From positions 3,410,001-3,474,000 of the forward strand of contig NZ_CP013200.1 in NCBI RefSeq assembly GCF_001445575.1: a stretch of 64,000 bases of DNA. Direction: 5' to 3'. The position numbers and the translations under genes were made by a program. The number at the start of each line of letters is the position of its first letter. The stretch's first letter is position 1. Of this stretch, positions 54,894 through 63,557 are shown piece by piece. The notes under the pieces were generated by a model that saw only the letters and a program-made list of their open reading frames with translations, did no database searches and was not told the origin of the DNA. Source of the stretch: Arthrobacter alpinus. GTDB lineage: Bacteria; Actinomycetota; Actinomycetes; Actinomycetales; Micrococcaceae.

Positions 54894-55036
54894 TGGGCCC
54901 ACGGGATCGAGGGCCCACGGCCTGCTCGCTCAGCGAGCCGGGCATGGGGAGAGCCTGGGTGGGCCCACAGGCTCGAGGGGCCCCACGGCCTGCTCGCTCA
55001 GCGAGCCGGGCATGGGGAGAGCCTGGGGACTATCCG
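54894..55036 (-). repeat. Family A 3'-UTR repeat, locus 2 (two tandem units)
   Basis: Two copies with a 66-base period: 54960-55036 is complete, 54894-54959 lacks the stop box. On the minus strand the complete copy begins at the dus stop (TAG 55030-55032) as TAGTCCCC, then CTCCCC, a stem with GCTCGC/GCGAGC and GCC/GGC and CCCCA/TGGGG, then GGGGCCCCTCGAG and TGGGCCCA. Same order as at 1945-2110 and 63489-63557, with other stem bases. Confidence 0.85.
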
Positions 55037-56211
55037 CCGGAGACGTCCAGTTCAGCTCCGACGAGTTCCACCTTTTGTGATCCGCTCAGGGTACGTGCAT
55101 CCAGCCAACCGGCAGGAAGTGCGGTGCGCTTGGGAGTGCCTGCACGGCCGCGAGGCCCCTCAGCGTCAACGCCGGGGTACTCCCCTGACATATCAAGCTG
55201 ATCCAGCAGTTCGCGGAGCACCTCAAGAGTGGGCACGCAGGACAGCTTGGCGCGCAGATCTCCGCCCACCACGTAGCCCTTGAAGTACCAGGCCATGTGC
55301 TTGCGGATGTCACGCAAGGCCTTGTTTTCGTCGTCGAACGTGTCAACCAACAGCTCGGCGTGACGGTACACGGCGGCGGAAACTTCAGCCATTCCGGGCT
55401 TGTGGCGGGCATCACTGCCCTCGAAAGCGTTCATCAGGTCCCCGAACAACCACGGGCGGCCCTGGCAACCGCGGCCTATCACTACGCCGTCGACGCCTGT
55501 CTGACGCACCATGGCGATGGCGTCTTCGGCACTCCAGATATCGCCGTTACCCAGGACCGGAACATCGGGGAGAGCTTCACGCAAGCGTGCAATGGCGTCC
55601 CAGTCGGCCTGGCCCGAGTAGAACTGGTTGGCGGTGCGGCCGTGCAATGCTACAGCTGCAACACCGGCGTCGCGGGCGATGCGGCCAGCTTCCAGATACG
55701 TGAGATGGTCCTCGTCGATACCCTTGCGCATCTTGATGGTCAGCGGCAGCCCACCTTTGGAGGCTTCGCGCACAGCGGTCTGAACAATGGAGGTGAACAG
55801 GTCCAACTTCCAAGGCAGCGCGGCGCCGCCTCCGCGGCGGGTCACCTTGGCGACGGGGCACCCAAAGTTCAGGTCAATATGGTCAGCGTGATCTTCCTCG
55901 ACCAGCATGCGCACGGCCTTGCCGACAGTTTCAGGGTCCACGCCGTACAGCTGGACGGAGCGGATCTGCTCATCGTCGTCGTGGCTGATGAGACGCATGG
56001 ATTCCGGGGTACGCTCCACGAGTGCGCGGGAGGTCACCATCTCGGACACGAAAACGCCGCCACCGTGCTCGCGGCACAGCCGGCGGAACGCGGTGTTGGT
56101 AATCCCGGCCATGGGGGCAAGAATCACGGGGGTGTCCACCGTAATGTTGCCGAGTTTCAGGGGCGGGAGGTCCAGTTTGGTATCGCTGGTGGGGATGTCT
56201 GTAACAGTCAC
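55030..56211 (-). CDS. dusB: tRNA-dihydrouridine synthase
   Basis: A 393-residue FMN TIM-barrel enzyme that reduces uridine in the D-loop of tRNA. LAPMAGITNTAFRRLCREHGG (in part) binds FMN, DLNFGCPVAKVTRRGGGAAL near 118-137 carries the catalytic Cys, TIKMRKGID and ALHGRTANQFYSG follow, and GRGCQGRPWLFGDL near 250 binds phosphate. The stop lies in the family A repeat. The family call is secure, the B-type is likely by neighbourhood. Confidence 0.92.
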   Translation of the reverse strand: MTVTDIPTSDTKLDLPPLKLGNITVDTPVILAPMAGITNTAFRRLCREHGGGVFVSEMVTSRALVERTPESMRLISHDDDEQIRSVQLYGVDPETVGKAVRMLVEEDHADHIDLNFGCPVAKVTRRGGGAALPWKLDLFTSIVQTAVREASKGGLPLTIKMRKGIDEDHLTYLEAGRIARDAGVAAVALHGRTANQFYSGQADWDAIARLREALPDVPVLGNGDIWSAEDAIAMVRQTGVDGVVIGRGCQGRPWLFGDLMNAFEGSDARHKPGMAEVSAAVYRHAELLVDTFDDENKALRDIRKHMAWYFKGYVVGGDLRAKLSCVPTLEVLRELLDQLDMSGEYPGVDAEGPRGRAGTPKRTALPAGWLDARTLSGSQKVELVGAELDVSGG

Positions 56212-56539
56212 AAATCAATTCTCTCAAATCTTGCCAAATTCTGCGCGGTGTCCCCGGCCTGAGATGTGGTGAATCCCCCGCCTCCACCGGATTCACGGAC
56301 CGGATGTAGCTGCCTTCGTGAACAAGATCACGCAAAAGCCCGGGCGCCGTTCCGTTCTCAAGGGCACTCCCCCGCAGGATCCCTGGCAGGGGCGTAGGTT
56401 GTGGCTGGACTTCGGGAGTTGTTCACTGGTGGAATAGACTCCCGTCTGTGGGTCTCGGTGATATTGCTTGCCACACGTGCTGTGGGCTCTGCCCAGTAAC
56501 CATCGATCTAGAACCCATCGATCCAAACCAAGGAATCCC
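56212..56539. other. Gene-free divergent region with small inverted and direct repeats
   Basis: Holds GTGAATCC/GGATTCAC as an inverted repeat near 56270-56296, and CCATCGATC twice (about 56501 and 56516) just before the TetR start. These could be operator half-sites; nothing else seen. Confidence 0.35.
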
Positions 56540-57112
56540 GTGCCACGCATCTCCCCCACTAAGAAGGCCATTCTCACTGCCGCGCTGGAGCTCGGTGCAG
56601 TCCACGGTATTTCCGGGACCACCATGGATGAGGTAGCCGAGCGTGCTGGCGTGGCTAAGGGCAGTGTCTATTACAACTTTGCCTCCAAGGACAAGCTGTT
56701 CGAGGAACTGCTGACCACGGGAGTCTGTTCACTGGCCGAAACGCTAGCGGCTGCACGTGTGAGGAGTGCGGGTTTTGCCGCGATCGAGTCCATGGTTTCT
56801 GACATGCTGACCCTGATCGCCAGCAACCAGGCCCTGGCCAAACTCATGGCAGCTGAGATTTTCCGCACCGACAGGGCCTGGCAGACAACTGTGACGGGGC
56901 TGCGTCGGGAGGCCGTGACGGAGATTGGTGCAGCCCTATTGCCATTGGTCCCTGCTGGCACATCCGAGAGTAGCCGCCTCTTGATGGCCGGCGGCATCTT
57001 CGGAGCCACGCTCATGGGCGGGCTGGAATGGCTGCTGTTCAGCCCGGCAACACCCGTGGAAGAAGTCTCCGCCGCCATCCTTTTCACGTTCTCAGGGAAG
57101 CTCGCTTCTTAG
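56540..57112 (+). CDS. TetR family transcriptional regulator
   Basis: A 190-residue repressor. The helix-turn-helix is TTMDEVAERAGVAKGSVYYN (about 33-52) followed by FASKDKLFEELL; the remainder is the ligand domain. GTG 56540 has AAGGA seven bases upstream and gives PRISPTKKAILTAA, the usual start. Its target is unknown; nearest genes are dus (divergent) and mgtE (convergent). Confidence 0.9.
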   Translation: MPRISPTKKAILTAALELGAVHGISGTTMDEVAERAGVAKGSVYYNFASKDKLFEELLTTGVCSLAETLAAARVRSAGFAAIESMVSDMLTLIASNQALAKLMAAEIFRTDRAWQTTVTGLRREAVTEIGAALLPLVPAGTSESSRLLMAGGIFGATLMGGLEWLLFSPATPVEEVSAAILFTFSGKLAS

Positions 57113-57121
57113 CCCCCACAG

Positions 57122-57232
57122 ACGCTCCCTCACCTTTCGGGGTGTTTTGGGCAACGCTCCCTCACCCGAGGCTGGCACGAAGAGCCAGGTGAGGGAGCGT
57201 TGCCCAAAACACCCCATTTGGTGAGGGAGCGT
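57122..57232. repeat. Family B nested inverted repeat, locus 2
   Basis: A 111-base hairpin: left arm 57122-57166 with ACGCTCCCTCACC at both ends of a GGGGTGTTTTGGGC spacer; right arm 57188-57232 is its complement apart from a few spacer bases; a 21-base loop lies between. It sits in the convergent gap between the TetR gene and mgtE, ending ten bases before the mgtE stop. Same build as 15170-15257. Confidence 0.88.
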
Positions 57233-57241
57233 TTTCGGGGG

Positions 57242-58600
57242 TTAGAGACCCAAGATGGTGGTGGCGATCAGGAAGTAAATGATCAGCCCGGCCGCATCGA
57301 CGAACGTGGAGATGAACGGGTTGGAGAACACTGCCGGATCCGCCCGCACGGCCTTGCCCAGGAGCGGCATGAGCCCGCCAATGCTGGCTGCCATGGTGCA
57401 CACGCCCAGCAGTGTCAGGCCAATGACCCAGCCCAGTGGCGCGGAGAAGGCGAGCGTAGCGATCACGAAGCCCAGAGTTCCCAGCAGCAAACCCAGGAAT
57501 GCGCCGACGCGCACCTCGCGGGCGAAGACCTTGAGGAAATCGCGCGGACGAACATCGCCCAGTGCCAGGGCGCGGGTGATGGTGGTTGCGGCCTGGTTCC
57601 CGGTGTTGCCGCCGGTGCCGATCAGCAGCGGGATGAACAGCGAGAGCACCACCTGCTCCTCCAAGGTGGCCTGGAACGCGCCGATGACTTGGACCGTGAG
57701 TGTGGCACCCACGGCGAGCACCAGTAACCACACCACCCGGGCGCGGACAATGGAGCCCACAGGAGTGGCCAGATACGGCCGGCGTAACGGTTCGGTCCCG
57801 CCCGAGCGGGCTGCATCCTCGGTTTCGGCATCCTCGAGAATCGCCAGGGCGTCGTCCACTGTCAGGACGCCCACCAGCCGGTCTTCGGCGTCGACAATGG
57901 GCAACACCAGAATCTTGGCGTTGGCACAGTACCGCGCAGCTTCCTCCACATCTTCGCTGGCAGGAAAGCTCAGCGGTTCCTTCATGATGCTGGCAACCAA
58001 GGCCGAATCATCGGCTCGCAACACATCACGCAGAGACACCACACCCACCAGATGCCGGCCGGTGTCAGTCACCGGAATGGTGTAAACACTCTCCGCGTCA
58101 TCGAGCTGAGAACGCACGCGGGCAAACGTCTGCGCCACGGTCAGGTGCGGATGAGTGGTGACAAACTCCGGGCTCATGTACCGGCCAACGGCACCTTGGG
58201 CGTAGCCCAACACGGTGCTGGTCAGCGCCCGCTCCTTCTCGTCGAGCCCGGAAATGAGTCGGTGCGCTACGGTAGCGGGAAGCTCATCGAGCAGCGCCAC
58301 CCGATCATCAGGGCTCAACTGCGCAAAAACTTCGGCAACTTCAGCTTCCTTCAGACCTGTCACAAGGTCTGCCTGCAAGGCGGCACCGAGGCGCTCAAAC
58401 ACCTCAACGGCACGGCCCTTGGGCAGCGTGCGGTAGGCCAGCGCCCGCTCAATGGTGGTGAGCCTTTCCAGCTGTTCCAAGGTCTCGGCCGTATTCAAGG
58501 GCAAGAGCGCCTTGGAAATGGCAGCCAGATCCTGCTGGCTCAATGCGCGGCTCAGCAGCTCTGCGCTGTCCTCAAAAGTCTGAACTGGGTACTTGATCAT
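57242..58600 (-). CDS. mgtE: Magnesium transporter MgtE
   Basis: A 452-residue Mg2+ channel. The N domain covers about 10-130 (SAELLSRALSQQDLAAISKALL, in parts), two CBS domains follow (130-260, VYTIPVTDTGRHLVGVVSL and VLPIVDAEDRLVGVLTVDDA, in parts), then five membrane segments with the pore motif GTGGNTGNQA near 337-346. ATG 58600 with GGAGGG nine bases before it is chosen over an earlier start. The leader upstream may regulate it. Confidence 0.93.
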   Translation of the reverse strand: MIKYPVQTFEDSAELLSRALSQQDLAAISKALLPLNTAETLEQLERLTTIERALAYRTLPKGRAVEVFERLGAALQADLVTGLKEAEVAEVFAQLSPDDRVALLDELPATVAHRLISGLDEKERALTSTVLGYAQGAVGRYMSPEFVTTHPHLTVAQTFARVRSQLDDAESVYTIPVTDTGRHLVGVVSLRDVLRADDSALVASIMKEPLSFPASEDVEEAARYCANAKILVLPIVDAEDRLVGVLTVDDALAILEDAETEDAARSGGTEPLRRPYLATPVGSIVRARVVWLLVLAVGATLTVQVIGAFQATLEEQVVLSLFIPLLIGTGGNTGNQAATTITRALALGDVRPRDFLKVFAREVRVGAFLGLLLGTLGFVIATLAFSAPLGWVIGLTLLGVCTMAASIGGLMPLLGKAVRADPAVFSNPFISTFVDAAGLIIYFLIATTILGL

Positions 58601-59085
58601 GATCCGAATCCCTCCGGTAAAACCACACGCGGGCATAACGCGGCGCTTGCCGCGGGCGTGTGCAGAAAATGGGTGTGTGGCGTGCTGCTACGAGGCGCTA
58701 CCGCACGAACCGATGCCGGTGGGAATGCTCTTCTCAAAGCCTGAACGCAGCCAGAGAAATCATCCAAGAAGTGGCTACGAAGGTCACACGAAGCTAAACA
58801 TCCGCGTGGTGCCACGAGTGAGGAGAAATTAGAAAGAGCGGGAATTCCGTTGGAGCCGGCGAGGCTCGCGCGGTGACGTAGATCGACTATGTCCGTCGTC
58901 CATATGCGGCTCACCTCCAACATTCCAAGGCCCATCCCGGGCGTATGTACTGCCCTCAAAGCGGATTCACGCAGAATCCGGGCGTCGTTGTAATCCTAGG
59001 CCACCGGCGCAGTGTTCCACGAATCAAGGGTTCACGTGATTGCCGACCCATTGTGTTCTTGGCCCGGAGCCCCTAAGAATGGACT
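58601..59085 (-). promoter_or_regulatory. Long mgtE leader with a hairpin near the ribosome site
   Basis: 485 bases between mgtE and the polyketide synthase gene without a supported gene. On the minus strand CACACGC and GCGTGTG (58624-58662) close a GC-rich hairpin with an inner CGCGG/CCGCG stem, followed by GTTTTA and then the GGAGGG site. This looks like a terminator or anti-terminator of a Mg2+-responsive leader. It does not match the M-box motif. A frame running from about 58959 has no coding signs. Confidence 0.5.
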
Positions 59086-60279
59086 ATGACGGTCACCCTG
59101 AGGTCTCTCGAAACAGCTGTTCCACCCACCATCCTTATCCAAGAACAGGCACGCGATGTCTTTGCCGCCCAACCAGGCCTCACCCGGCTGGGGCAGCGGC
59201 TGGTGCGTACCTGCTTCGATTCGGCCGCGATCGACACCCGCCACACGGCCGTCGAGGAGATGAGCTTAGACTTCCGCGGACCCGACCCCCTGTTTTATGA
59301 CGGCGCATCCGGACTGTTGCTGAACCCCACCACAAAAGTCCGCAACGATCTCTTTGCCACGGCTGCAACTGCCCTGTTCATCGAGTCCGCAAGCAAGGCT
59401 GTTGCTGCCTGTCCCGGAGTGGCTGCAGCAGATATCACGCACGTCATCACCGTCTCCTGCACCGGCTTTTTCAACCCGGGCCCCGACTACAAGATTGTCC
59501 GAGCCCTAGGGCTGAACCCGTCTGTGCAGCGCTATCATCTGGGTTTTATGGGCTGCTATGCCGCTTTTCCGGCGCTGCGGGCCGCCAAATCATTCTGCGA
59601 AGCTGATCCCAACGCTGTGGTGTTGGTGGTGAGCGTGGAACTGTGTTCGCTGCATGTGCGCACCTCCAATAATCCCGACACCATCATGGGATCGTCCCTC
59701 TTTGCCGACGGCGCAGCGGCTGCAGTGATTACGGGGCGGGAATTGCCCGCTGGCGGGATGGCCCTTGAATTGGACCACTTTGAAACAGTCCTGACGCCCG
59801 TGGGCGAGGACTCGATGGCCTGGAACATTGGCGATCACGGCTTTGAAATGGTGCTGGACAGCTACGTCCCCAAGATCATCGACGAACACATTGTGGGCGC
59901 TTTGGAACCACTGCTGGCCTCGGCTCCAGAACTTCAGGGCCTGCCCTACTCCGACATCCGCCACTGGGCCATTCATCCTGGAGGGCGCAGCATTCTGGAC
60001 AAGGTCCAGAGCAAATTGCAGCTCAGCGACGAACAGCTCATTCCAGCCCGGGAAACGCTACGTAACTTTGGCAACATGAGCAGCGCCACCGTAATGTTTG
60101 TGCTCAAACACATACTGGAACAGCCGGCAGAATCCGAGCGTGAGAGCATCTGCTCCATGGCTTTTGGCCCCGGCCTCACCGTGGAAACCGGGCTATTCAC
60201 CAAGGTGTCCGCTGCAGTGGCCCCCGTGCATGCTGCACCTACCGCGGATCGCGTGCACGCAGTGGAAGTCCATGCCTGA
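59086..60279 (+). CDS. Type III polyketide synthase
   Basis: A 397-residue chalcone-synthase-like enzyme that extends an acyl-CoA starter with malonyl-CoA. The catalytic triad is visible: Cys157 in LGFMGCYAAF, His297 in WAIHPGGRS and Asn330 in FGNMSSAT. SCTGFFNPGPDYKIVRALG near 126-144 and the Gly-rich end MAFGPGLTVETG complete it. Its closest match in build is the alkylresorcinol/alkylpyrone group (SrsA, Rpp, PKS18-like). It is the first of three overlapping genes. The ribosome site is weak. Starter and product are inferred, not seen. Confidence 0.9.
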   Translation: MTVTLRSLETAVPPTILIQEQARDVFAAQPGLTRLGQRLVRTCFDSAAIDTRHTAVEEMSLDFRGPDPLFYDGASGLLLNPTTKVRNDLFATAATALFIESASKAVAACPGVAAADITHVITVSCTGFFNPGPDYKIVRALGLNPSVQRYHLGFMGCYAAFPALRAAKSFCEADPNAVVLVVSVELCSLHVRTSNNPDTIMGSSLFADGAAAAVITGRELPAGGMALELDHFETVLTPVGEDSMAWNIGDHGFEMVLDSYVPKIIDEHIVGALEPLLASAPELQGLPYSDIRHWAIHPGGRSILDKVQSKLQLSDEQLIPARETLRNFGNMSSATVMFVLKHILEQPAESERESICSMAFGPGLTVETGLFTKVSAAVAPVHAAPTADRVHAVEVHA

Positions 60280-61042
60280 ACACCCGCTCCCACCCCGCAC
60301 CGAGCGGTTCCTGAATGGCCAGATTCACCTGAATGGCCAGGGATTCCTGGCTGTTCGTGATGAGCACGCCATTGAGGAAATGGACAAGGCCGATTGTGAT
60401 CCAGCAACATTGGACCGCACCTACGCCCAATTTCCGGTGATCAATAGCGTGGTCTCGCGGTGGCACAGCGTGTACAAACAACGTATCCGCCCGCTGCTCT
60501 CGTCAACACGCAGCAGCACCCTTTTAGACATTGGCTGCGGCGGAGGCGATATCCCCGCAGCCCTGGCCCGGTGGGCGGCACGCGACCGGCTGCATCTGAC
60601 GATCACAGCTATCGATCCCGATCCCCGGGCCATCGCCTATGCCCGGACTCACTTCGCAGGGGCTGGAGTGGAGTTTCGACAAACGCACAGCAGCGAGCTG
60701 GTCTCGGAGGGCGCTACGTTCGACGTGGTGATTTCCAACCACATGCTGCACCACCTGGCTCCGACGGAATTGAGAGTCCTGCTCACGGATTCGGCGGCTC
60801 TGGCTGAGGATTTAGTGGTTCACAGCGACATTGCCCGCAGCCGCCTGGGTTACGCGCTGTTCTCTGTGGCGACGCTTCCGTTGGCCGTGGGATCGTTCAT
60901 CCGGCGCGACGGGCTGACCTCGATTCGCCGCAGCTATACGCCCACAGAGCTGCGCGCCATTCTGCCCGAGGGGTGGCGCGTTGAGTCCGCACGTCCTTAC
61001 CGGAATCTGTTGCTCTATACGCCGGGACAGCAGCATGTTTGA
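60272..61042 (+). CDS. Class I SAM-dependent methyltransferase
   Basis: A 256-residue enzyme. SAM motif I LLDIGCGGGDIPAALA is near 83-98, motif II ITAIDPDPRAIAYAR near 113, and ISNHMLHHLAPTEL (post II) near 152. ATG 60272 overlaps the synthase stop by eight bases; the frame is open further up but only as a shadow. It probably methylates the polyketide or a quinone made from it. It is not the membrane ICMT-type enzyme found in srsB or bpsB. Confidence 0.9.
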   Translation: MPEHPLPPRTERFLNGQIHLNGQGFLAVRDEHAIEEMDKADCDPATLDRTYAQFPVINSVVSRWHSVYKQRIRPLLSSTRSSTLLDIGCGGGDIPAALARWAARDRLHLTITAIDPDPRAIAYARTHFAGAGVEFRQTHSSELVSEGATFDVVISNHMLHHLAPTELRVLLTDSAALAEDLVVHSDIARSRLGYALFSVATLPLAVGSFIRRDGLTSIRRSYTPTELRAILPEGWRVESARPYRNLLLYTPGQQHV

Positions 61043-62183
61043 CGTCATCGTAGTCGGCGCCGGGCCCGTGGGATTGTTCCTCGGCGCGCTCCTGCTCCAA
61101 GAGGGTCTCACCGTGCGGATTCTGGAACAGCGCACCGGCCCAAGCACTCATTCACGCGCCATTGGCATCCATCCGCCGGCACTGGCGGCGTTGGATGCGG
61201 CGGGCGTAGCGGAGGCCATGATGACCGAGGGCGTGCAGATTGGCCTCGGCATCGCCCGCAGCACCGGGGCCGAAGTGGCCAGACTGTCTTTCGCGAACCT
61301 TTCCTCCCGGTATCCCTTCGTGCTGGCGCTCCCCCAAGCCCGCACGGAAGCGCTGCTGGAGGCGCGGGTCCGTGCGCTCGATCCCTCAGCTCTCGTCCGT
61401 AGTTTCTGCGTAACAGACATGCACGACGGCGGCACTTTCGTCACGCTCTCCGGCTCGCTTTCCGAGGCGTCAGCTGCCACGCATTTTCAAGCCCGTCTGG
61501 TGGTGGGTGCCGACGGTGCACGCTCGGTGGTTCGCAGATTGTTGGGCATCCCTACGAGCGGTCGTGACTATCCAGACACGTATCTGATGGGCGATTTTCC
61601 GGACACAGGAACAGACGGTTCGGCCGCCATTCTCTATCTGGAGCCGGCCGGGATCCTCGAGTCATTTCCACTACCCGGCGGGCTGCGCCGGTGGGTGGCA
61701 CACACTGATTCGCTGCAAGAAGACGCCACCGCAGCTGAGCTAGCCACTATGATCAGCGAACGCAGTGGAGCACGTGTGGATGCTGGCGCTAACAGCATGC
61801 TCAGCGCCTTTGGTGTCCGGACCCGGCTGGCCCGGCACATGGTTGCAGGCAGAGTGGCGTTGGTGGGCGATGCCGCGCATGAAATCAGCCCCATTGGCGG
61901 GCAAGGCATGAATCTGGGATGGCTCGATGCGCTCGATCTGGCACCCATTGTGGTGGCAGCCCTCCAAGGCAAGCGAACCGGGACACGGCTGGCAGCGTTT
62001 GAGCGGAAACGGATGCGCGCCGCCCACACGGCGGCACGCCAAGCGCACCTGAACATGGCGCTGGGACGCAAGGCCCCGGCGTCGTACCTTCAAAAGCGCA
62101 ACGCAGTGCTGCGCCGAGTAATGGGGCTAGACGCCGTCCAAAACCTTGTGGCCCGCCGCTTCACCATGCACAGCATCCGGTGA
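61035..62183 (+). CDS. FAD-dependent monooxygenase (UbiH/PHBH family)
   Basis: A 382-residue flavoprotein. GAGPVG at 8-13 binds FAD, VVGADGARSVVRRL near 155 is the DG motif, and ALVGDAAHEISPIGGQGMNLG near 277-297 is the GD motif. It would hydroxylate an aromatic ring with NAD(P)H and O2. ATG 61035 overlaps the methyltransferase stop by eight bases. It fills the role of SrsC in phenolic lipid operons. The 3' end overlaps the convergent YibE/F gene by 57 bases. Confidence 0.92.
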   Translation: MFDVIVVGAGPVGLFLGALLLQEGLTVRILEQRTGPSTHSRAIGIHPPALAALDAAGVAEAMMTEGVQIGLGIARSTGAEVARLSFANLSSRYPFVLALPQARTEALLEARVRALDPSALVRSFCVTDMHDGGTFVTLSGSLSEASAATHFQARLVVGADGARSVVRRLLGIPTSGRDYPDTYLMGDFPDTGTDGSAAILYLEPAGILESFPLPGGLRRWVAHTDSLQEDATAAELATMISERSGARVDAGANSMLSAFGVRTRLARHMVAGRVALVGDAAHEISPIGGQGMNLGWLDALDLAPIVVAALQGKRTGTRLAAFERKRMRAAHTAARQAHLNMALGRKAPASYLQKRNAVLRRVMGLDAVQNLVARRFTMHSIR

Positions 62184-63434
62184 ATCCTGAACCGATCGAG
62201 CCTGAGGCCGGCCGGTGGCCTTGACCACGGCAACCGCCACCGCCGTGGTGACCGGGATGGCCAGGACCAACCCGATGGAGCCGACCAGGATGCGCACAAT
62301 CTCCTCGGCGAGCTCGGATCCGGTGAGGGCCAGGAGGAGTTGCTGGTCGAAGAGGGACACCATGAGCAGCACCGGGATGGCGCTGCCTGCGTAGGCAAAG
62401 GCGATGGTGTAAACCGTGGAGGCGATGTGGTCGCGGCCAATGCGCATGGCCGAGGTGAACAGTTCCCGGGTGCTGGTGTTGGGCGCAAGTTCGTAGAGTT
62501 CCCACACTGCTGAGGATTGGGTGATGGTGACGTCGTTGAGCACGCCCAGGCCCGAGATCACCAGGCCGCACAGGATCATGCCGGACAGTGACATCCCCTG
62601 GGTCATATTCAAGAGCTGGTAGCCGTACTCGCCCGAGTGGCCCGCCAAGGCTGCGGCATCCACCGCCCACCAGGCGAGTCCTGCCGTGACGCCGAGCCCG
62701 AACAAGGTGCCTAGCAGTGCGGTGGAGGTTCGGGCTGAGAAGCCGTGGGCAAAGTACAGCACCCCAAACATGATGGCCGATGAGCCCACTAGCGCCACCA
62801 GCATGGGTGGCTGGCCCTGCGCCAACGCCGGCAGAATGAACCAGCCCAGCACTCCGAACGCCCCGGCCAGGCCCACAATGGCCCGGAAACCACGCCAGCG
62901 TGCCACGGCCACCACCACGACGGCGTACAGCACGGCTAGCAACCCCATGGGGAAGGTCCGGACAAAGTCCATGAACACATACTGGGGGCCGTTGGCTTCC
63001 ACGCCAGTGACGGCGGACAGCCCGGAGAGGTTCAAATATCTAATGGTGTCGCCGGTGTGGACGCCACGGGTTTGCACGATGTCAGGGCTGATCAGCACCG
63101 GAATTTCTGTTTGCCCCTCCCCCTCAATGAAGGCGACAAAGCAGCTGGTCCCCGGGCTGCCGCCGGTATTGAGGGAGCAGTCTTCCGTGGCCGTGCGCAG
63201 CACCTTTCCGGAATCGATGCTTGCCCCAGGCGCGGCGGCATAGGGGTTGCCGCTCTGCGCTGGGGCAGTGCTCGCGCTGGGCCACATGAGCGCCATGGCC
63301 ACAATGGTCAGCACGGCCAGGGGCACCAGAATCCAGCTCAACAGCACCACCGCCCGGCGCCGCATCGCCTTCCGACGGCGCAACTCCGGCCGGCTCAAAG
63401 TCGATTCATCAACGTGCGAATGTGAATGGCCCAT
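62127..63434 (-). CDS. YibE/F family membrane protein
   Basis: A 435-residue protein with an N-terminal His-rich head (MGHSHSHVDES), one membrane segment near 30-50, an outside domain (60-145) and about seven membrane segments (150-410). The blocks MDFVRTFPMGLLAVLYAVVVVA and GVLNDVTITQSSAVWELYELAP (in parts) are those of the YibE/F family, of unknown function. The 3' end overlaps the monooxygenase gene. Confidence 0.9.
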   Translation of the reverse strand: MGHSHSHVDESTLSRPELRRRKAMRRRAVVLLSWILVPLAVLTIVAMALMWPSASTAPAQSGNPYAAAPGASIDSGKVLRTATEDCSLNTGGSPGTSCFVAFIEGEGQTEIPVLISPDIVQTRGVHTGDTIRYLNLSGLSAVTGVEANGPQYVFMDFVRTFPMGLLAVLYAVVVVAVARWRGFRAIVGLAGAFGVLGWFILPALAQGQPPMLVALVGSSAIMFGVLYFAHGFSARTSTALLGTLFGLGVTAGLAWWAVDAAALAGHSGEYGYQLLNMTQGMSLSGMILCGLVISGLGVLNDVTITQSSAVWELYELAPNTSTRELFTSAMRIGRDHIASTVYTIAFAYAGSAIPVLLMVSLFDQQLLLALTGSELAEEIVRILVGSIGLVLAIPVTTAVAVAVVKATGRPQARSVQDSPDAVHGEAAGHKVLDGV

Positions 63435-63488
63435 GGGCTGCGATCAGTCCTTGTGGTTGTGTTCAGTTGCGGCTCGCCATTTTCCGGC

Positions 63489-63557
63489 TGGGCCCACAAG
63501 CGCGAGGGCCCCGCTGCGAGCTTGCGAGTAGCGGGAGTGCTTGGGGACTATCCGACG
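63489..63557 (-). repeat. Family A 3'-UTR repeat, locus 3
   Basis: On the minus strand TAGTCCCC (from 63550), then CTCCC, a stem CCCGCT/AGCGGG around CTCGCAAGCTCGC, then GGGGCCCTCG and TGGGCCCA. The order and spacing match the loci at 1945-2110 and 54894-55036. A short open frame ends at its TAG. Confidence 0.8.

Noticed and set aside
15170..57232. CRISPR array
   Set aside because: The repeats are few, inverted and far apart, with no regular spacers and no cas genes in the window.
58601..58900. M-box (ykoK) riboswitch before mgtE
   Set aside because: The conserved M-box blocks are not found; only an unclassified hairpin is supported.
58597..58959. 120-codon minus-strand frame upstream of mgtE
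   Set aside because: No ribosome site, no recognisable motif, and it overlaps the mgtE start and leader hairpin; composition looks like GC-rich noise.
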